Origin: Scatophagus argus
Taxonomy: Eukaryota > Chordata > Actinopteri > Scatophagidae
Assembly (NCBI RefSeq): GCF_020382885.2
Contig: NC_058506.1
Coordinates: forward strand, 22,107,318 to 22,171,317
Direction: 5' to 3'
DNA: 64,000 bases
Every line of letters begins with the position of its first letter. Within the stretch, counting starts at the first letter, position 1. A program made the translations under genes and the position numbers. Positions 36,301-62,328 of this stretch are shown piece after piece. The notes under the pieces are model-generated. The model did not search any database and had not been told where the DNA came from. It saw nothing but the letters and a program-made list of their open reading frames with translations.

Positions 36301-36519
36301 AAAGAAAACCAGAAAGCCGAGCAGGTGAAGGAAAAGTTGGGATGAAAGTAGAACAGGAAGACGGAAGGTGCAAAATGCCAAACACAAAGTATCAGTAAAG
36401 CTAATAAGGAACAGCTGTGACGTGTTCTGTACCTGCAGGCTGAGACACTAACTGTTCTTCCGCCTCGTTTCCTCACAGACGAGCCGGATTATGTGAACGA
36501 AAACGGAGGCTGTGACTGA
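33377..36519 (+). CDS. lat2: linker for activation of T-cells family member 2 (NTAL/LAB)
   Basis: LAT2 is a membrane adaptor of B cells, mast cells and myeloid cells; Syk/Lyn-phosphorylated tyrosines recruit GRB2. Ten coding exons fit in phase: 33377-33479, 34660-34702, 34944-34970, 35150-35175, 35303-35344, 35438-35468, 35714-35757, 35871-35927, 36035-36091 and 36479-36519 (471 bases, 156 residues, shorter than human LAT2). It has a tiny extracellular tip (MIGNSS), one membrane span about 7-27, a juxtamembrane CxxC (C27, C30; palmitoylation site) followed by KRK, and five YxN GRB2 motifs at Y75, Y99, Y114, Y129 and Y148. The end DEPDYVN matches the LAT2 C-terminus, and KIIQ...IYNQQ recalls LAT2's EKIYQQ; this and the chromosome-7-type neighbours favour LAT2 over LAT. 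Exon 3 could start at 34937, but that reads into a stop in exon 4. Confidence 0.82.
33668..33742 (+). repeat. 13-base minisatellite in lat2 intron 1
   Basis: Five perfect copies of ggcacaggctaac run from 33668 to 33732, followed by a broken sixth. Perfect identity of units suggests recent expansion. Confidence 0.95.
34121..34242 (+). repeat. 11-base-period minisatellite in lat2 intron 1
   Basis: Tandem ggccaacgtgg and ggtccaatgtg units alternate with ggcccaacgtg and ggcccagcatg variants over about 120 bases. The open minus-strand frame (a GPTLAPHWTHVG-like repeat) is a by-product of the period and not a protein. Confidence 0.9.
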
Positions 36520-36790
36520 TGGGGCCGTCGGCAGCAGAGCACCTCAGCCTCCACACTTCCTGCTGGGCAAAAAAACAACTGAACAGGCGCGTGTGACGGG
36601 CACCTCGACGGAAGCCGAAACTGCCATCTAGTGGTGAAACATCAGCGTCCCGCACAAGCAACCAACCAAGAGCACCGACCACATGCTTTGCTGTCACAGT
36701 GGAGAACGTTGGAGGGTTTGCTGCTCCACGAACTGATGAGGAAGTTTGTCTTCCGATGATGTGCCACACTGTAAAATATCCTCTGCTGCA

Positions 36791-36796
36791 AATAAA
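36791..36796 (+). terminator. probable lat2 polyadenylation signal
   Basis: A canonical AATAAA lies 272 bases after the lat2 stop codon and just before the facing pgk1 3' UTR. Confidence 0.6.
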
Positions 36797-37616
36797 CTCA
36801 GAGTTAAAGCTCTGCATTCAAAATACGACTTCAGTGTGACAAGGTCCCTCACTGACACGAACCTGCAGCTTCTGAGTCACGTGACGCATTCTGCACTGCT
36901 GCAGCACATCGAGGCCAACACGTTTTAGAGGCTGATCAGGTGTTTTCAATGTGAAAATGTTAGGATGAAGAAGGCCTTCAGAGAAGAGGGAAACGCACAC
37001 AGCGAGGTTTTCACACACAGATGCTTTTATTATCCTGAACACATCAGCTGCTCAGGGCCAGAGCTGACGTTAGTGCGAACACACAGAAAAGAGAAGGTCG
37101 ACACACACACACACACCACATCACATGAACCGTTTCTATACATATATACTGTGTGTGTGCCCTCCGAGGGCGGTGCAGTGACGTTCTCAGGGTGGAGAGG
37201 CAAAAGTGACGCAGCAACACACACATTCACACCACACAGGAGCCAGTGATCAGCTGAGGGGGACGCTCGCATTGAACCCAGACTGAGCCCAGAGTCACGT
37301 CAGATGGTTCACTCATCCGCTCAGCAGGTCCAATTCATCATCTCAGCAAAGACAAAACCAAACCCCAAAACAAAACCCAACAGCTTCCACCTTCAGCAGC
37401 CATGTGGGCCGTCAGTGAGGCTCGGACCTCCTGCAGTTTGACGTGTTGTGTTGCAGTAAGGCAGCAGACTCGACTTGTTAAAACAAAGACTGGACTCAAC
37501 AGGAAATGGCAGCTAGAGGACGCATGAGTTGTTTTGGGGTTTTCTTGCACATTGAGGAGGTTTCAGGAGTAAACTGGAGTCTGACAGAGTAGCAACACTC
37601 CTCTCATACACACTCA

Positions 37617-37628
<12 letters not shown>

Positions 37629-37659
<31 letters not shown>
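37629..37659 (+). repeat. (CA)n microsatellite in the pgk1 3' UTR
   Basis: About 15 uninterrupted ca units are preceded by a short ct run. It lies between the pgk1 stop and its presumed polyadenylation site. Confidence 0.9.
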
Positions 37660-37660
<1 letters not shown>

Positions 37661-37676
37661 CGGGCTGATGGGAAGT

Positions 37677-47335
<9,659 letters not shown>

Positions 47336-47483
47336 GTTGCTTGTTTAGTCGGTTCGTTCCTGCACCTTCCTTGCCGGATCTCCTCCGCTTCCTTCGGCTG
47401 GTTAGCTACCGAATGACAGCAATGACCTTAGCGCAGCGCGGAGGAACAGCAGCAGGGCGGGACCAAGCACACCCCCTGCTGCT

Positions 47484-47522
47484 GATTGGCTGTTGCGGGA
47501 GGGCAGCGTTTCACTCGATTGG
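47484..47522 (-). promoter_or_regulatory. paired CCAAT boxes of the pgk1 promoter
   Basis: Two GATTGG words (CCAATC on the coding strand) at 47484-47489 and 47517-47522 lie about 150 and 185 bases upstream of the pgk1 ATG, within a GC-rich patch without an obvious TATA box. This fits a housekeeping promoter, with NF-Y as the expected binder. Confidence 0.55.
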
Positions 47523-47739
47523 ATGCAGCTGCCGTCTGTTCTCTGACGTAAACGTCTCGCTCTTCGACTTTATTCTTAGGTAAATAAACCGTGCCCATCC
47601 ACTCAAGTATTACGGTAGTATTATTTCAATTTTTAGGTGCTTTAAACATTATTAGAGTTGAGAAGTTACTAAATTATTAGTAAGAAACATATGACCAGCT
47701 AAGAAAACAAACATAATCAATAAAGGCTGATGATCAAAC

Positions 47740-48010
47740 AAGTGATTCTCAACCTTTTTGGCTTAGGACCAAATATGAGGGTCCAGTGAGGGGCCCCTGG
47801 CTGTTAGCTGTTCACCCGTCCGACTTCTCAGATGGTTTCACTTAAATAACAGCGTGACACCTAAAGGGGTGAAAGTACACAACACCTCTCAAAACAGCAA
47901 AAATTAGGGAAAGCACAAAATCAAAAATAAATTTATTTTTATTTATTTTCCTCACCTCATTAATCAACTCCACCCCTCAAATTCATCTAGAATCAGGCTG
48001 GGAACCACTG
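47740..48010 (+). mobile_element. hAT-like MITE
   Basis: A 271-base unit begins aagtgattctcaacc and ends ggctgggaaccactg. The ends are inverted repeats matching 11 of 15 bases. Inside, ctttttggcttaggacc and gaggggcccctggctgtta fit a non-autonomous fish family whose intact ends read cagtggttcccaac. A lone end of the same type (ggttgggaaccactg) occurs near 4.69 kb. No target duplication is still visible and there is no coding capacity. The hAT assignment is from recall. Confidence 0.6.
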
Positions 48011-48555
48011 AACTACTTTCCTTTAACTACATTTTAATTGGGGCTAAGCAACACAACAATATTGAGATTAGAAATGATATCGTTACATCTTTATGTGCCG
48101 TAACTGCTGCTTTTTGTAGGTTTGAAAGGCTGCATTATGGCAAGGTGATGTGATTTTCTGAACAGGCTGTTCTGATAATTGTCTTTACCCACTTAGTCAC
48201 TATATCCACGTTACTGAGGAATATTTATCAGAAATGTCCCATTTGGTCAAAAATATTGTGGGGTTTGGTTTTGTCTCCGTCTCCCAGCCCTGACCTCCAA
48301 TTCAAAAACATGTGTATCACCTCAGAAGCCTGCTGACAGCTTGGGGGTCACCTGTAGTACATAAATGGTTGTGACTGCAAGCAGAAAAATCACACAGCTT
48401 AGAAGTAGAAACCGTGCTCAGCAGAATCACGCTTAATTTATTTGGACAAAGTAACATGTTGGAATAAACACAAGCATTCAGTGTCTGAACATGCAGATTT
48501 TCATTATTCATCTGTACAACCAGAGGTTTCATGAGGTGGGACACATGGCAGCTCT

Positions 48556-50400
48556 TCACTCGTCAGCCTCTCTCCATGGTTTGGGCATGACCCTTCCAAC
48601 AGGTGACAGATTCCAGGTGATGCCAGTCTGAGTCAGCACCTGCACGATGAGCGGAAAATAGTTTTATCAAGAGCAATGGCACACTCCGAGCAGAAGACTT
48701 TCAGACCTTGTCGTCGTTGCACAGCATCCAACTCAAAATCCAATGTGACACCAAAGATAGGCCAAAGACTAAAGAAGTGACATTATTGTATCAAAGTCTA
48801 CAATTGAGACAAAGCAAAATCAAATAAAATCTCCATATCAAAGGTTCAAACAAATCTAAGAATATTTAAGGACTTCAATTTTGTTAACGTAATAAAAAAT
48901 TTCAGTAAGTCTGCTCAGTTTGCCCTCCAGCGTCTGTTGTGTGAATGAAGAATAACAAATATATAAACTCACACTCAGCTCCCTCAATATCTCTGTCAAA
49001 GTATGACAAAGGCCACTTTGGGTTGAAGATCTTTGTTCACAGAACTCCTCATCTGTCTTTCTGCTCACAAACTACTGACCTCACTACATTATTAAAGTCA
49101 AATGCAGCTCAGTGGTCGTCTTGTCATCAGTTATCTGTTGGCCATTAATGAGTTGATAAGCATACACACTTTGGTTGATCTGTATCCAATAAGAAGCTTT
49201 AATATTCATTTCCTTCCCTTCAGGTTAAGGTTTTCTGTACTAACACTGAAACTACAGAAACTCCAACTTCTTTGTTCTCCATCACTAAGTCTGAAGGTGC
49301 AGCATTCACTTCTCCTGACGTGAAAAAAATCTACAGACCACTTTGTGGGCAAACTGTGTGTTCAGGTCATACTGAGAAACATGGCAGCTCTACTTACATA
49401 CGCCCACACAGCCGTGCAGAAGGCGGCTCCACTAACCAACACACCGGTGCCGTACTTGGCGTGGAAGTCCTCTGGAGCGGTGGATCCATGCCTCACCTGC
49501 CTTGCGGCCTTACCTGAGCAACAACAAAACACAGTCTAACTGAACACACACACACAGAATAGGAACATTGCAGGGCGCAGTTGTAAAAGCAGTGACAGAA
49601 ACCAATACGGTTGTAAAGCTGGACATTCTGATCAAAAATATCTCAGTTATGCAGAATTTAATAATGTGAACACAGGATGGCCTAGTATGAGCCCCTTTAC
49701 ACAAAGCCACCTACTGTAAATGCAGTAGGGACATCTCAGGACGGGATTATAATATCATCTACAAAATCATCATAATTTATAGTTTGCTATTAACTGGTGC
49801 ATTAAACACTAAAAAAGGAATGACTGTGAACTCATGCTTTCAAAATGGTTTCTGAAAGCTGAGAGACTGTCCTTATTTGTCCTTCCTTTAACAGACAGAC
49901 CCATTTTGTGGTCATCATCTGTATAGGTTAGCATAGCATCATATCTTCAATGGCTAATGCAAAACTCAACAATTGCCAGGGAAGGAAATAACATTACAAA
50001 TTTCATTATTCTAAGTTAGACCGACGTGTGTGTGGACAGCGACACCTGAAAAGTTAAGGTTAAACATGTTAAAAATGCAACGGTTACTTCGACTGGTGGT
50101 TTTATTTAAAAACTAAAAACAAATCTGTTGAACCTATTGACGCTAATTCTGAGCATTTAATTAGAATATTAACAGTACTGCGAGACTAACGCGAGTTGCT
50201 AATGTTAGCTTATTAGCGTTGGGCTGTTGACGTTAGCACGCTGACTGCGGTCACGGAGCAAAGACAAGCCGGTCAAACTTGTAGCTGATCGATATTAAAC
50301 TGACGCCTGGCTTAACGCAGAACTCAGCACAAACCAGTCGTGACGAATGACCGGTTTCCTTACCGGTGATGTTGATCGCAGTTTTAGCAAACCGGTACAT
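48556..50400 (-). CDS. cox7b: cytochrome c oxidase subunit 7B, mitochondrial
   Basis: COX7B is a small nuclear-encoded subunit of complex IV in the mitochondrial inner membrane, needed for its assembly. Three exons, 50400-50364, 49513-49398 and 48639-48556, give 237 bases and 78 residues (human 80). The first about 25 residues (MYRFAKTAINITGKAARQVR) form a basic, amphipathic presequence. The mature part has DFHAKYG, one membrane span about 35-58 (GVLVSGAAFCTAVWAYVLTQ) and the family tail GITWNLSPVGRVMPKPWRE. The gene was found by family match, as its exons are short. It starts 285 bases from a tRNA gene transcribed the other way, and lies directly upstream of pgk1 in the same orientation. Confidence 0.93.
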
Positions 50401-50685
50401 GTTGCCTAGCCTTGCGCCTTCAGATACCCTTGAATTGTGATATGGCCGCCGCACGTAGTCACATAGCGGAAGTTACGACTGCTAATGTGAGCATGCGCCA
50501 ACACGAACAAAACGTTCAATGTGTGAAAAGAGTGAAATACACACACTTAGGCTTTGGTAAAGTGAAACACAGGAGCAAAGTAATCACTTGTCATTTTTTA
50601 GATTCGACAACTCAACAACAACAGAAACGCCTTTTGTTCAGAATATCGTGTATAAAACGCTTACTGCCGCTACTATCACCACCGT

Positions 50686-50796
50686 GTCAGGATGGCCGAG
50701 TGGTCTAAGGCGCCAGACTCAAGGATAAGCTCCTTCCGCTGAGACGGGACTTCTGGTCTCCGAATGGAGGCGTGGGTTCGAATCCCACTTCTGACA
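50686..50796 (+). tRNA. tRNA-Leu (anticodon CAA), intron-containing
   Basis: The acceptor stem gtcagga (50686-50692) pairs with tctgac near the 3' end, with discriminator A at 50796. The A box tggccgagtgg, the long class II variable arm and the B box ggttcgaatcc are all present. The anticodon CAA is at 50720-50722. An intron of about 27 bases follows the base after it (about 50724-50750), as expected for vertebrate tRNA-Leu(CAA). A tTTTT pol III stop lies just downstream (about 50801-50805). The exon sequence matches the vertebrate consensus as I recall it, so the gene looks functional. Confidence 0.95.
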
Positions 50797-52841
50797 CATC
50801 CTTTTTGTTTTCGGTTTAGGGACAAAGACAATAACGACGCGGTATGTAGTGATTTGTAGTCGCCTAAACAACAATTCCCGGCTGTGTGTACGAAATGCAC
50901 CGTTTTAAACGGTCACAAAGGTCATTTTTGGAATTGTGAATAGAATTGTCATGATTACAAAGCATCTCCTAAATACTGGTAATTCCAGTTGTCTTTTGAA
51001 ATTCATCATGGAAGATGATTAAATAACGTAGTATTTTGTAAAAAACAAATCCATAAATATGAAAATACAAATGAATCATATGACCAGTGCTGTGAGAATA
51101 GGCAAAGAACCTTTAAACCTTTTTTTCAAATCGTTTACATCAATTTTAAATCAAAGTGATCAAAAGTATGTCTATGTAAATGGAGGGATTGGTGCCTCTC
51201 GAGCAACGAAAAGAAAAAATATTTTGTTTCTTTGGTGCTAAACGCACAGCAAGTCATTGAAGTCGAGCTGGAAAACTGCAGGTTGATTCTATAAATCCTC
51301 ATTTGCATCAGCTCACGTTTTTGATATAAATTTATAATAGCATTTAAATACACAGACTGACAAGCTTTTATTTTTGTAGTTTTCTTTATTAAATCAAAAT
51401 ATCATTTCCAGGATTATAGCAGTATTATGACATTTAGTTTATGTGTATAACTTGCATACAGAAAAGGTTCCCTCATTGAATGTGTTTTGGGGAAGGTGGT
51501 GGCAAAGCACAATATCAGCAAATCATTCAGCACATGAGAAAAAAAATAACTTCAGAATTTAAAATTAACAGTATTTCCCAAAGTGAATGTTTTTACCATT
51601 ATGGGTTTAGTGTCCAAAATGATGCAAACAAACAATTAGTTGCACTTGAGACTTTTTTTGTGTTATTTTGAGAATCACACCTTTAATTCAAAAAGTTTGC
51701 TGGCAGCATCTTGGCCTCTTTAGTGCTGCAGTAAAGTTATTTCTTTTTACTTTCTATAATTTCTGATCTGCAGCATGCAAAGGAAAGCATCAAAGAGAAG
51801 AGTCTGTGGGTAACTGACAGGATGGGGTGCTGGACTGGACTCAAAAAGAAGGTACTGGTTGGCTGACTGTAACCGATTATGCAATTAGTGTTTGTCAAAG
51901 TTCTGTCACTCGACTCTGAGTGACGTCGCTGCACCACATCAGAGCGCCGACTCGGCCCTCAACAGAAATCAACACTGAAAATCAGTCAGAAGTATCAATG
52001 GAGCACACAGCTCGAATGAGCTCACCTGGTGGGCTGAAACATTAAACAAACTGTTGCATTCTGTTAGTTTAAAGACAAAATCAAAGGCTTTGGGTCGGCT
52101 GCCTCACATAAAGGCTCAGAGCCAGAAGAGACAGGACTGGGAGACGTGGCTGGTGCAGGTTATCAAGTCAAAGTGCTTAAAACGGATCCATTTAGTGGTC
52201 TAAACGTCTTCCCATCAGCGTTTGGTTCATTAAGCCGTGCTGCACTTTGGTCCCATAACTGTGTCCAAAGACAGGAAGTGGGCAGGAAGACGAGCTCACT
52301 GAAGCTTTCCAGAGAAACTTCCGTTCATTTTAAATCACGAATCATTCAAAGACAAACGTTTGAGGTTATTTCTGTAAAATTCAACATCGTTTTGTTTCAT
52401 TTGTTTAAAAGTTAGCAAGATGCAGTTATGAGAAAAACAAATCACTGCAATTACAATTTTAATCTGCCCTCTGCTTCCTGAGATGATCTGTCTCAGTGCA
52501 AGCTGTGGGAGATCCTGCAGCCAAATGAGGCGACGTCCTGCGAGTCGAGCTGAACGAAGCTCCATCCAACCACCAGCAGCTCCGTAAAAATGTCTCAATT
52601 GGTCCGATCCAGTGTTGTGTTTGCACTAATTCCTCTAAACTCTAACAACGCTACACGAAATTTAACGGTTAACCGATCGTCACACGAGATGAACCGATCG
52701 ACGGAATTCAGTCGGCATGTGAAGTCCAGGATTGCGATGGTCCAAAGGTAGTAGAACGCCTAACAGAGATCAGGCAACAGGCATCAAAATTACAAACATT
52801 AAGGCATCCATCACTTTTCTTTCTCGGCCGCTTGTCATTTT
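50797..52841. other. intergenic DNA and probable pgrmc1 3' UTR
   Basis: No coding exons were found. Minus-strand AATAAA signals at about 51390-51385 and 51372-51367 could end a pgrmc1 3' UTR of about 1.4 kb. The rest is AT-rich and unremarkable. Confidence 0.5.
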
Positions 52842-54643
52842 CTAGTCGGCCTTTTTGTCTTTTCCCTCCTCGTCGTCCGTGTACTCTGTGGGCTCCTCTC
52901 CAGGCTTCAGGAGTTTGCCGATGTAGTCGTACTTAACTGTCGTGAGGAGGACAAAAAAGCAGAAGAAGAACGACAAACTGATTTACAGCCTCGACGATAG
53001 CAGAATGTCAGACAAAGCTGGAATCCTCCCACAGGTGTACTCACAGGTGAACTGGGACTCCCACTCGGAGAGGCTCTCCTGCTGCATGGCGTTCAGGTCG
53101 GACAGGTCGTCGTGCTCGTCCGTCAGGGCTTCCTTCTCCAGGGTGAAGGTGGCCAGACCTCTGGATGCATCTCTGCCTGCAAACACCCCATACGGCCCCT
53201 CTGCAAGACAGCACAGACAGACAGACGGACTCGACGTGTTAGCGTCCGAGCCCAACGTCCTGCTGCTGAGGACAGACATGTGGAACATGACCAGCGTTTA
53301 TTTTCCCAAAGCCTCAAAGGCTCCTCTAACCCTCCACGTGAAAATGGCGTGGAAAGGTCACGTGCAGACTCGTGTCCTGAGGATCAGCTGTTAGAGATAA
53401 GAGATGGGCCACTGACAGCCACTCTCCCTCGCTCATTCTTCTTGATTTAATTTGCTTCACCGTTTTTAGACTGTATTTTAGTCAAGGTTAAGACAGGAGT
53501 AAAACATCACAAGTTTAAATCATCTACCGAAGTGTCCCTGAGCAAACACCGAACTCGCTGCCAGTTTTAAATCAGCTGAACACTCCGAGCAGAACTCAGC
53601 AGGACTCGTCGCCTTCCGGCTGAGGGAGTTTGCATGGCCAGAGGTTACACTCAACAGAGGTTACAACCCGAGATAAGATAAAACAGAAACGCTTAACTCT
53701 GGACGTGTTTCCAGGTGACACACTGAGGCATGACGCCGCACATTCCTCCTCTGTGGACGGCCGGGTCAGCCTCACTGCCGCAAGGACCAACGAGGCTGTT
53801 TTCTGTTTGTAATCCACTTTTACTTATGCTTGTGTTGTTTCACTCCAGGCTTTAAAACTTCAGTGATCAACTGGATCATTTTGGTTAGCATCTTAACTGC
53901 AGCTGCATGAAATGTAGCCAAAAACACTCTTCCTGTGTCAGGGGATGTCAAACTCTTCATTAAAAGCAAATATCAACATGATAAAAGGCTTCCGGAAACA
54001 GCCATTCAACTTGTACTCATTTGTTTTCTTTACGAAGGAGTAACTCAACTTCCTACATAGACGATCTCTGGTTTCAAGGCTACAGCTGCCCCTCTGTTGT
54101 GAAATGGGATCTCAGCTCACAAACTGAAGGGGGTGTGGCGTTAGCGTTCACTTACAAAACTCGACTTAAAATATGACAAACAAAAACTTATTTGTGTTCA
54201 TATAATAGCAATGAATGGCTGTCATTCAATTCGATTTCACAGCAAATCGACGGCCACTGCACGCCAGCTGTCGGCTACGTTTTTGAGCCGACAGGGCGAA
54301 CGCAGCAGGTCGTCAGCACGTTAGCGCGTACAGCTCAGGTAACGTTACCTGGCCCGTAAAACTTCTTCCCTCTGGTCACATCGAACACTTTTCCGTTGAC
54401 AGCCATGAGGATCCGGGGGTCCTGCACTCCATCGTAGGGCTTTAACTCTGCGAGGGTGAAATCTCTCTTCTTCATTTTGGGCAGCGGTTTTTCTACCTCT
54501 CCGAGCTCAGGTGATTTGTCCCCGCGGAAGATTTTGTACAGGAGGAACAAACAGAGACTGAGGAGGGTGAGATTCAGCGGGGAGGTGAAGATCTCCTGAA
54601 AGATCCCACTGGAAGTTAACTCGCTTCCCTCTACTTCAGCCAT
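52842..54643 (-). CDS. pgrmc1: membrane-associated progesterone receptor component 1
   Basis: PGRMC1 is a single-pass ER membrane protein with a cytochrome b5-like heme domain that binds and supports cytochrome P450 enzymes. Three exons, 54643-54349, 53200-53045 and 52936-52842, give 546 bases and 181 residues. The order is a short N-terminus, a membrane span about 22-38 ([17 protein letters not shown]), the acidic linker, then the heme domain ([33 protein letters not shown]). Y102 in GPYGVF corresponds to the human heme-ligating Tyr113 and Y96 to Tyr107; the KY pair (human 163-164) is also kept. The tail is acidic. [18 protein letters not shown] and WESQFTFKY place it with PGRMC1 rather than PGRMC2, although the C-terminus ([20 protein letters not shown]) is PGRMC2-like. 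ATG 54643 was chosen because longer reading runs into a translated GT microsatellite. Confidence 0.93.
54070..54104 (+). repeat. 35-base direct repeat, copy in pgrmc1 intron 1
   Basis: ggtttcaaggctacagctgc through gtgaaa is repeated at 54847-54881 with 32 of 35 bases equal. The two copies lie on either side of pgrmc1 exon 1. Confidence 0.85.
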
Positions 54644-56280
54644 GTTGGATTCTGTGTGTGTGTGTGTGTGAAAGTGCGTGTCGGGTGGGACCATATAGTC
54701 AGTGGGTGGGACTGGCAGAGCTCATGGAGCCCAGGAAGCCTGAGCCAATCGCAGCCAGAGGCATCAGTTAATCGGTATTCACAAGTAATCAGTTGATATA
54801 ATTATTATATAATTACTTATTGCTTTAAATTTTTAATTGTGCGTGCGGTTTCAAGGCTACAACTGCCCATCCGTTGTGAAAGTTAAAGTAAAAATGTGAT
54901 TTAATAAGTCATGTTTTACTTTAAATTGTTTTTTTTTTTTTAAATTAATGTCGAAAAACTCTCATCACAACATTTCAAAGCCAAAGTCACTGCTCTTACA
55001 ATCGTGAAAACGGAAACAGCAAAATATTCCCCTTTAAGAAGCGGGAACTATCGTGACTTTTATTCTCTACTGTTTCCATACATCCGGTGTGTCGTCTAAT
55101 TCGGGCACTTCCTTTCCTTGGAAACAGATTGACGGCTCTTTGGTTCCCACCCAAACAAATAAACAAAGCTCAGGTGGAGATTTTTGGCCGCTCGGAAACG
55201 TTGAGTCCCCCTCCAGTGCATCCCCGTCAGTTAGCTGGACTTGTTTTCAGAAACCCGAGCTCCTGTCCCCCGGAAACGATGTCTGCCTGTCCCCGCGTCT
55301 TCGTGTAACGTCTTCGAACTGACGACTCGCCTGTAATTTCAGCCATTGCGCAACAGTGGCGGTGACGTCCGGCGCTAGCTGCCCGTCTCCGCGTCCGAAC
55401 AGCAGCCGGTGCTTTAGCGAGGCTGGGCAGAGATGACAAGCGATTTGGCTGTTACCTCCTTCACTTCCAGACAGGTTTGGTAGGCTCGGATGACAACCCC
55501 GGTTTGGCCTTTGTTTGGAGAAGATCAGATGTTGACAAAGATTTGTTGAGTGAAAGAAGCTGCCGGGTGAGTTTTGAGTGTTTTTCTGTGGTGGTGAAGT
55601 TAGCTTGTTAGCGGAGCTCAGAGCCCGATGCCGAGAAGCTAATGTTAGGCTGACGTTTGTCCCAGCGAGGCAGGCTGCCCTGACGGACAGACACACACAC
55701 ACCTTTATGCGGTTTAATGAAACATCTCCTTTGTTTTTATGTTGTTTGAGCTACGGTACCAAAATCTGCATTAGCATGTAGTTACATGTTGTAAAAGCTG
55801 AGTTAAAGCCAAGTCAAACGGGAATAAAACACGGCATGATTTAGTTGTGGCATTAAGATTCATGTTTCACTTTCACAAAGTTCACGTTATAAGAATGAAA
55901 TCTCTAAAGTGTGATGATAACGATAAGAAGAAGAACAGTTATTTTTATATTTCAAAATCTACTTTACAAAGTGCTTCACAAAGGCAGAAAAATAAACATA
56001 ACAGTCATAAACGAAAGCATATTATTTAAATTGCTCTTTTGCTCTCAAAACAGATGATCCCAGAAAAAGGTTAACAGTTTCTAACAGTCATGGCTTTAAG
56101 TTAATGTTTATTATGAAGACTACGAGGGGTTTGTCTTTGCAGTGCATCAGTGGTCAGTTTGAGTTTGCTGTGTTGTGTTCAGGGCTCGATGTGAGCTGTG
56201 ACTCGTCTCTCTGGCCCTGCAGATTAACTCCCGCCTCCTGTTCGCTGTGCTGCCGTCTCTGCTGTCCATTCCCAGTTACT
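54644..56280. promoter_or_regulatory. divergent upstream region of pgrmc1 and rab24, with a candidate rab24 5' UTR exon
   Basis: pgrmc1 (minus) and rab24 (plus) point away from each other. A GC-richer block at about 55.1-55.6 kb ends in GCCGG followed by gtgagt, a strong plus-strand donor at about 55566. A matching acceptor (ccctgcag) ends at 56222, so the rab24 leader is probably split, with the second part at 56223-56280 just before the ATG. A short (GT)n run (about 54.65-54.67 kb) lies in the pgrmc1 leader. The exact starts of transcription are not visible. Confidence 0.5.
54847..54881 (+). repeat. 35-base direct repeat, copy upstream of pgrmc1
   Basis: This is the partner of 54070-54104, in the same orientation, about 205 bases upstream of the pgrmc1 ATG. 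Three mismatches separate the copies. Confidence 0.85.
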
Positions 56281-61788
<5,508 letters not shown>

Positions 61789-62291
61789 TGCTGAGCAACA
61801 GGAAGGGGAGTCCGTCGCCTTCCCTCGACTGGAGTGAAACCTGGATATGCTGGACAGATAACTCAGCTCTGCGAACTGGGATGCAAGAAAAAGAATTAAG
61901 TAAACACTGTAATGTTTATAACTTGTTAGATATGTTCATTTCTTTCTGTGCCATAAGAACTGAGGGCTGCAGGACTTTGTAGAAGAGGATCTGCTCCTGC
62001 TGTTGGGGATGTCCCCTGTTTTATGGTCTCGTCAGCCGGTCCCCCTTTCCTCTGCAGCGTCCTCTCAGCTGGACCCTGGAAGTTATCACATCCCCAAAGC
62101 TGCAGTGTGAAACGGTCTGAGGCTGAGGGAACCAGCAGAGAACCGGCAGAGAAGAGCTGACTGGGACTGCTGATTGCTGTAGTACCTGCAGGGCTTGAGG
62201 AGGTTGGGTGGTTTGTTTACAGCAGGCACACCTGGAATTCTTCTTTCTTATACTTTTGCAAATGAATGAAATGGTACCAATGCTCTGACAG

Positions 62292-62328
<37 letters not shown>

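Larger units (their letters stand above)
36520..37676. other. convergent 3' UTRs of lat2 and pgk1
   Basis: There are no coding exons. The lat2 signal is at 36791. On the minus strand AATAAA at 37031-37026 would end a pgk1 3' UTR of about 650 bases, which contains a (CA)n microsatellite at about 37.63-37.66 kb. Confidence 0.55.
47336..48555. other. pgk1 promoter to cox7b 3' end
   Basis: Only about 1.2 kb separates the pgk1 start from the cox7b stop, both genes on the minus strand. It holds the pgk1 promoter (to about 47.56 kb), a MITE (47.74-48.01 kb) and, at 48442-48437, a minus-strand AATAAA that probably ends cox7b. There is no coding exon. Confidence 0.6.

Noticed and set aside
36473-36817. 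114-codon minus-strand frame over the lat2 last exon
   Set aside because: It is antisense to the lat2 end and 3' UTR, with no family resemblance.
54644-54694. Longer pgrmc1 start ([14 protein letters not shown]...)
   Set aside because: The added residues translate a GT microsatellite, while ATG 54643 gives the family-like N-terminus.
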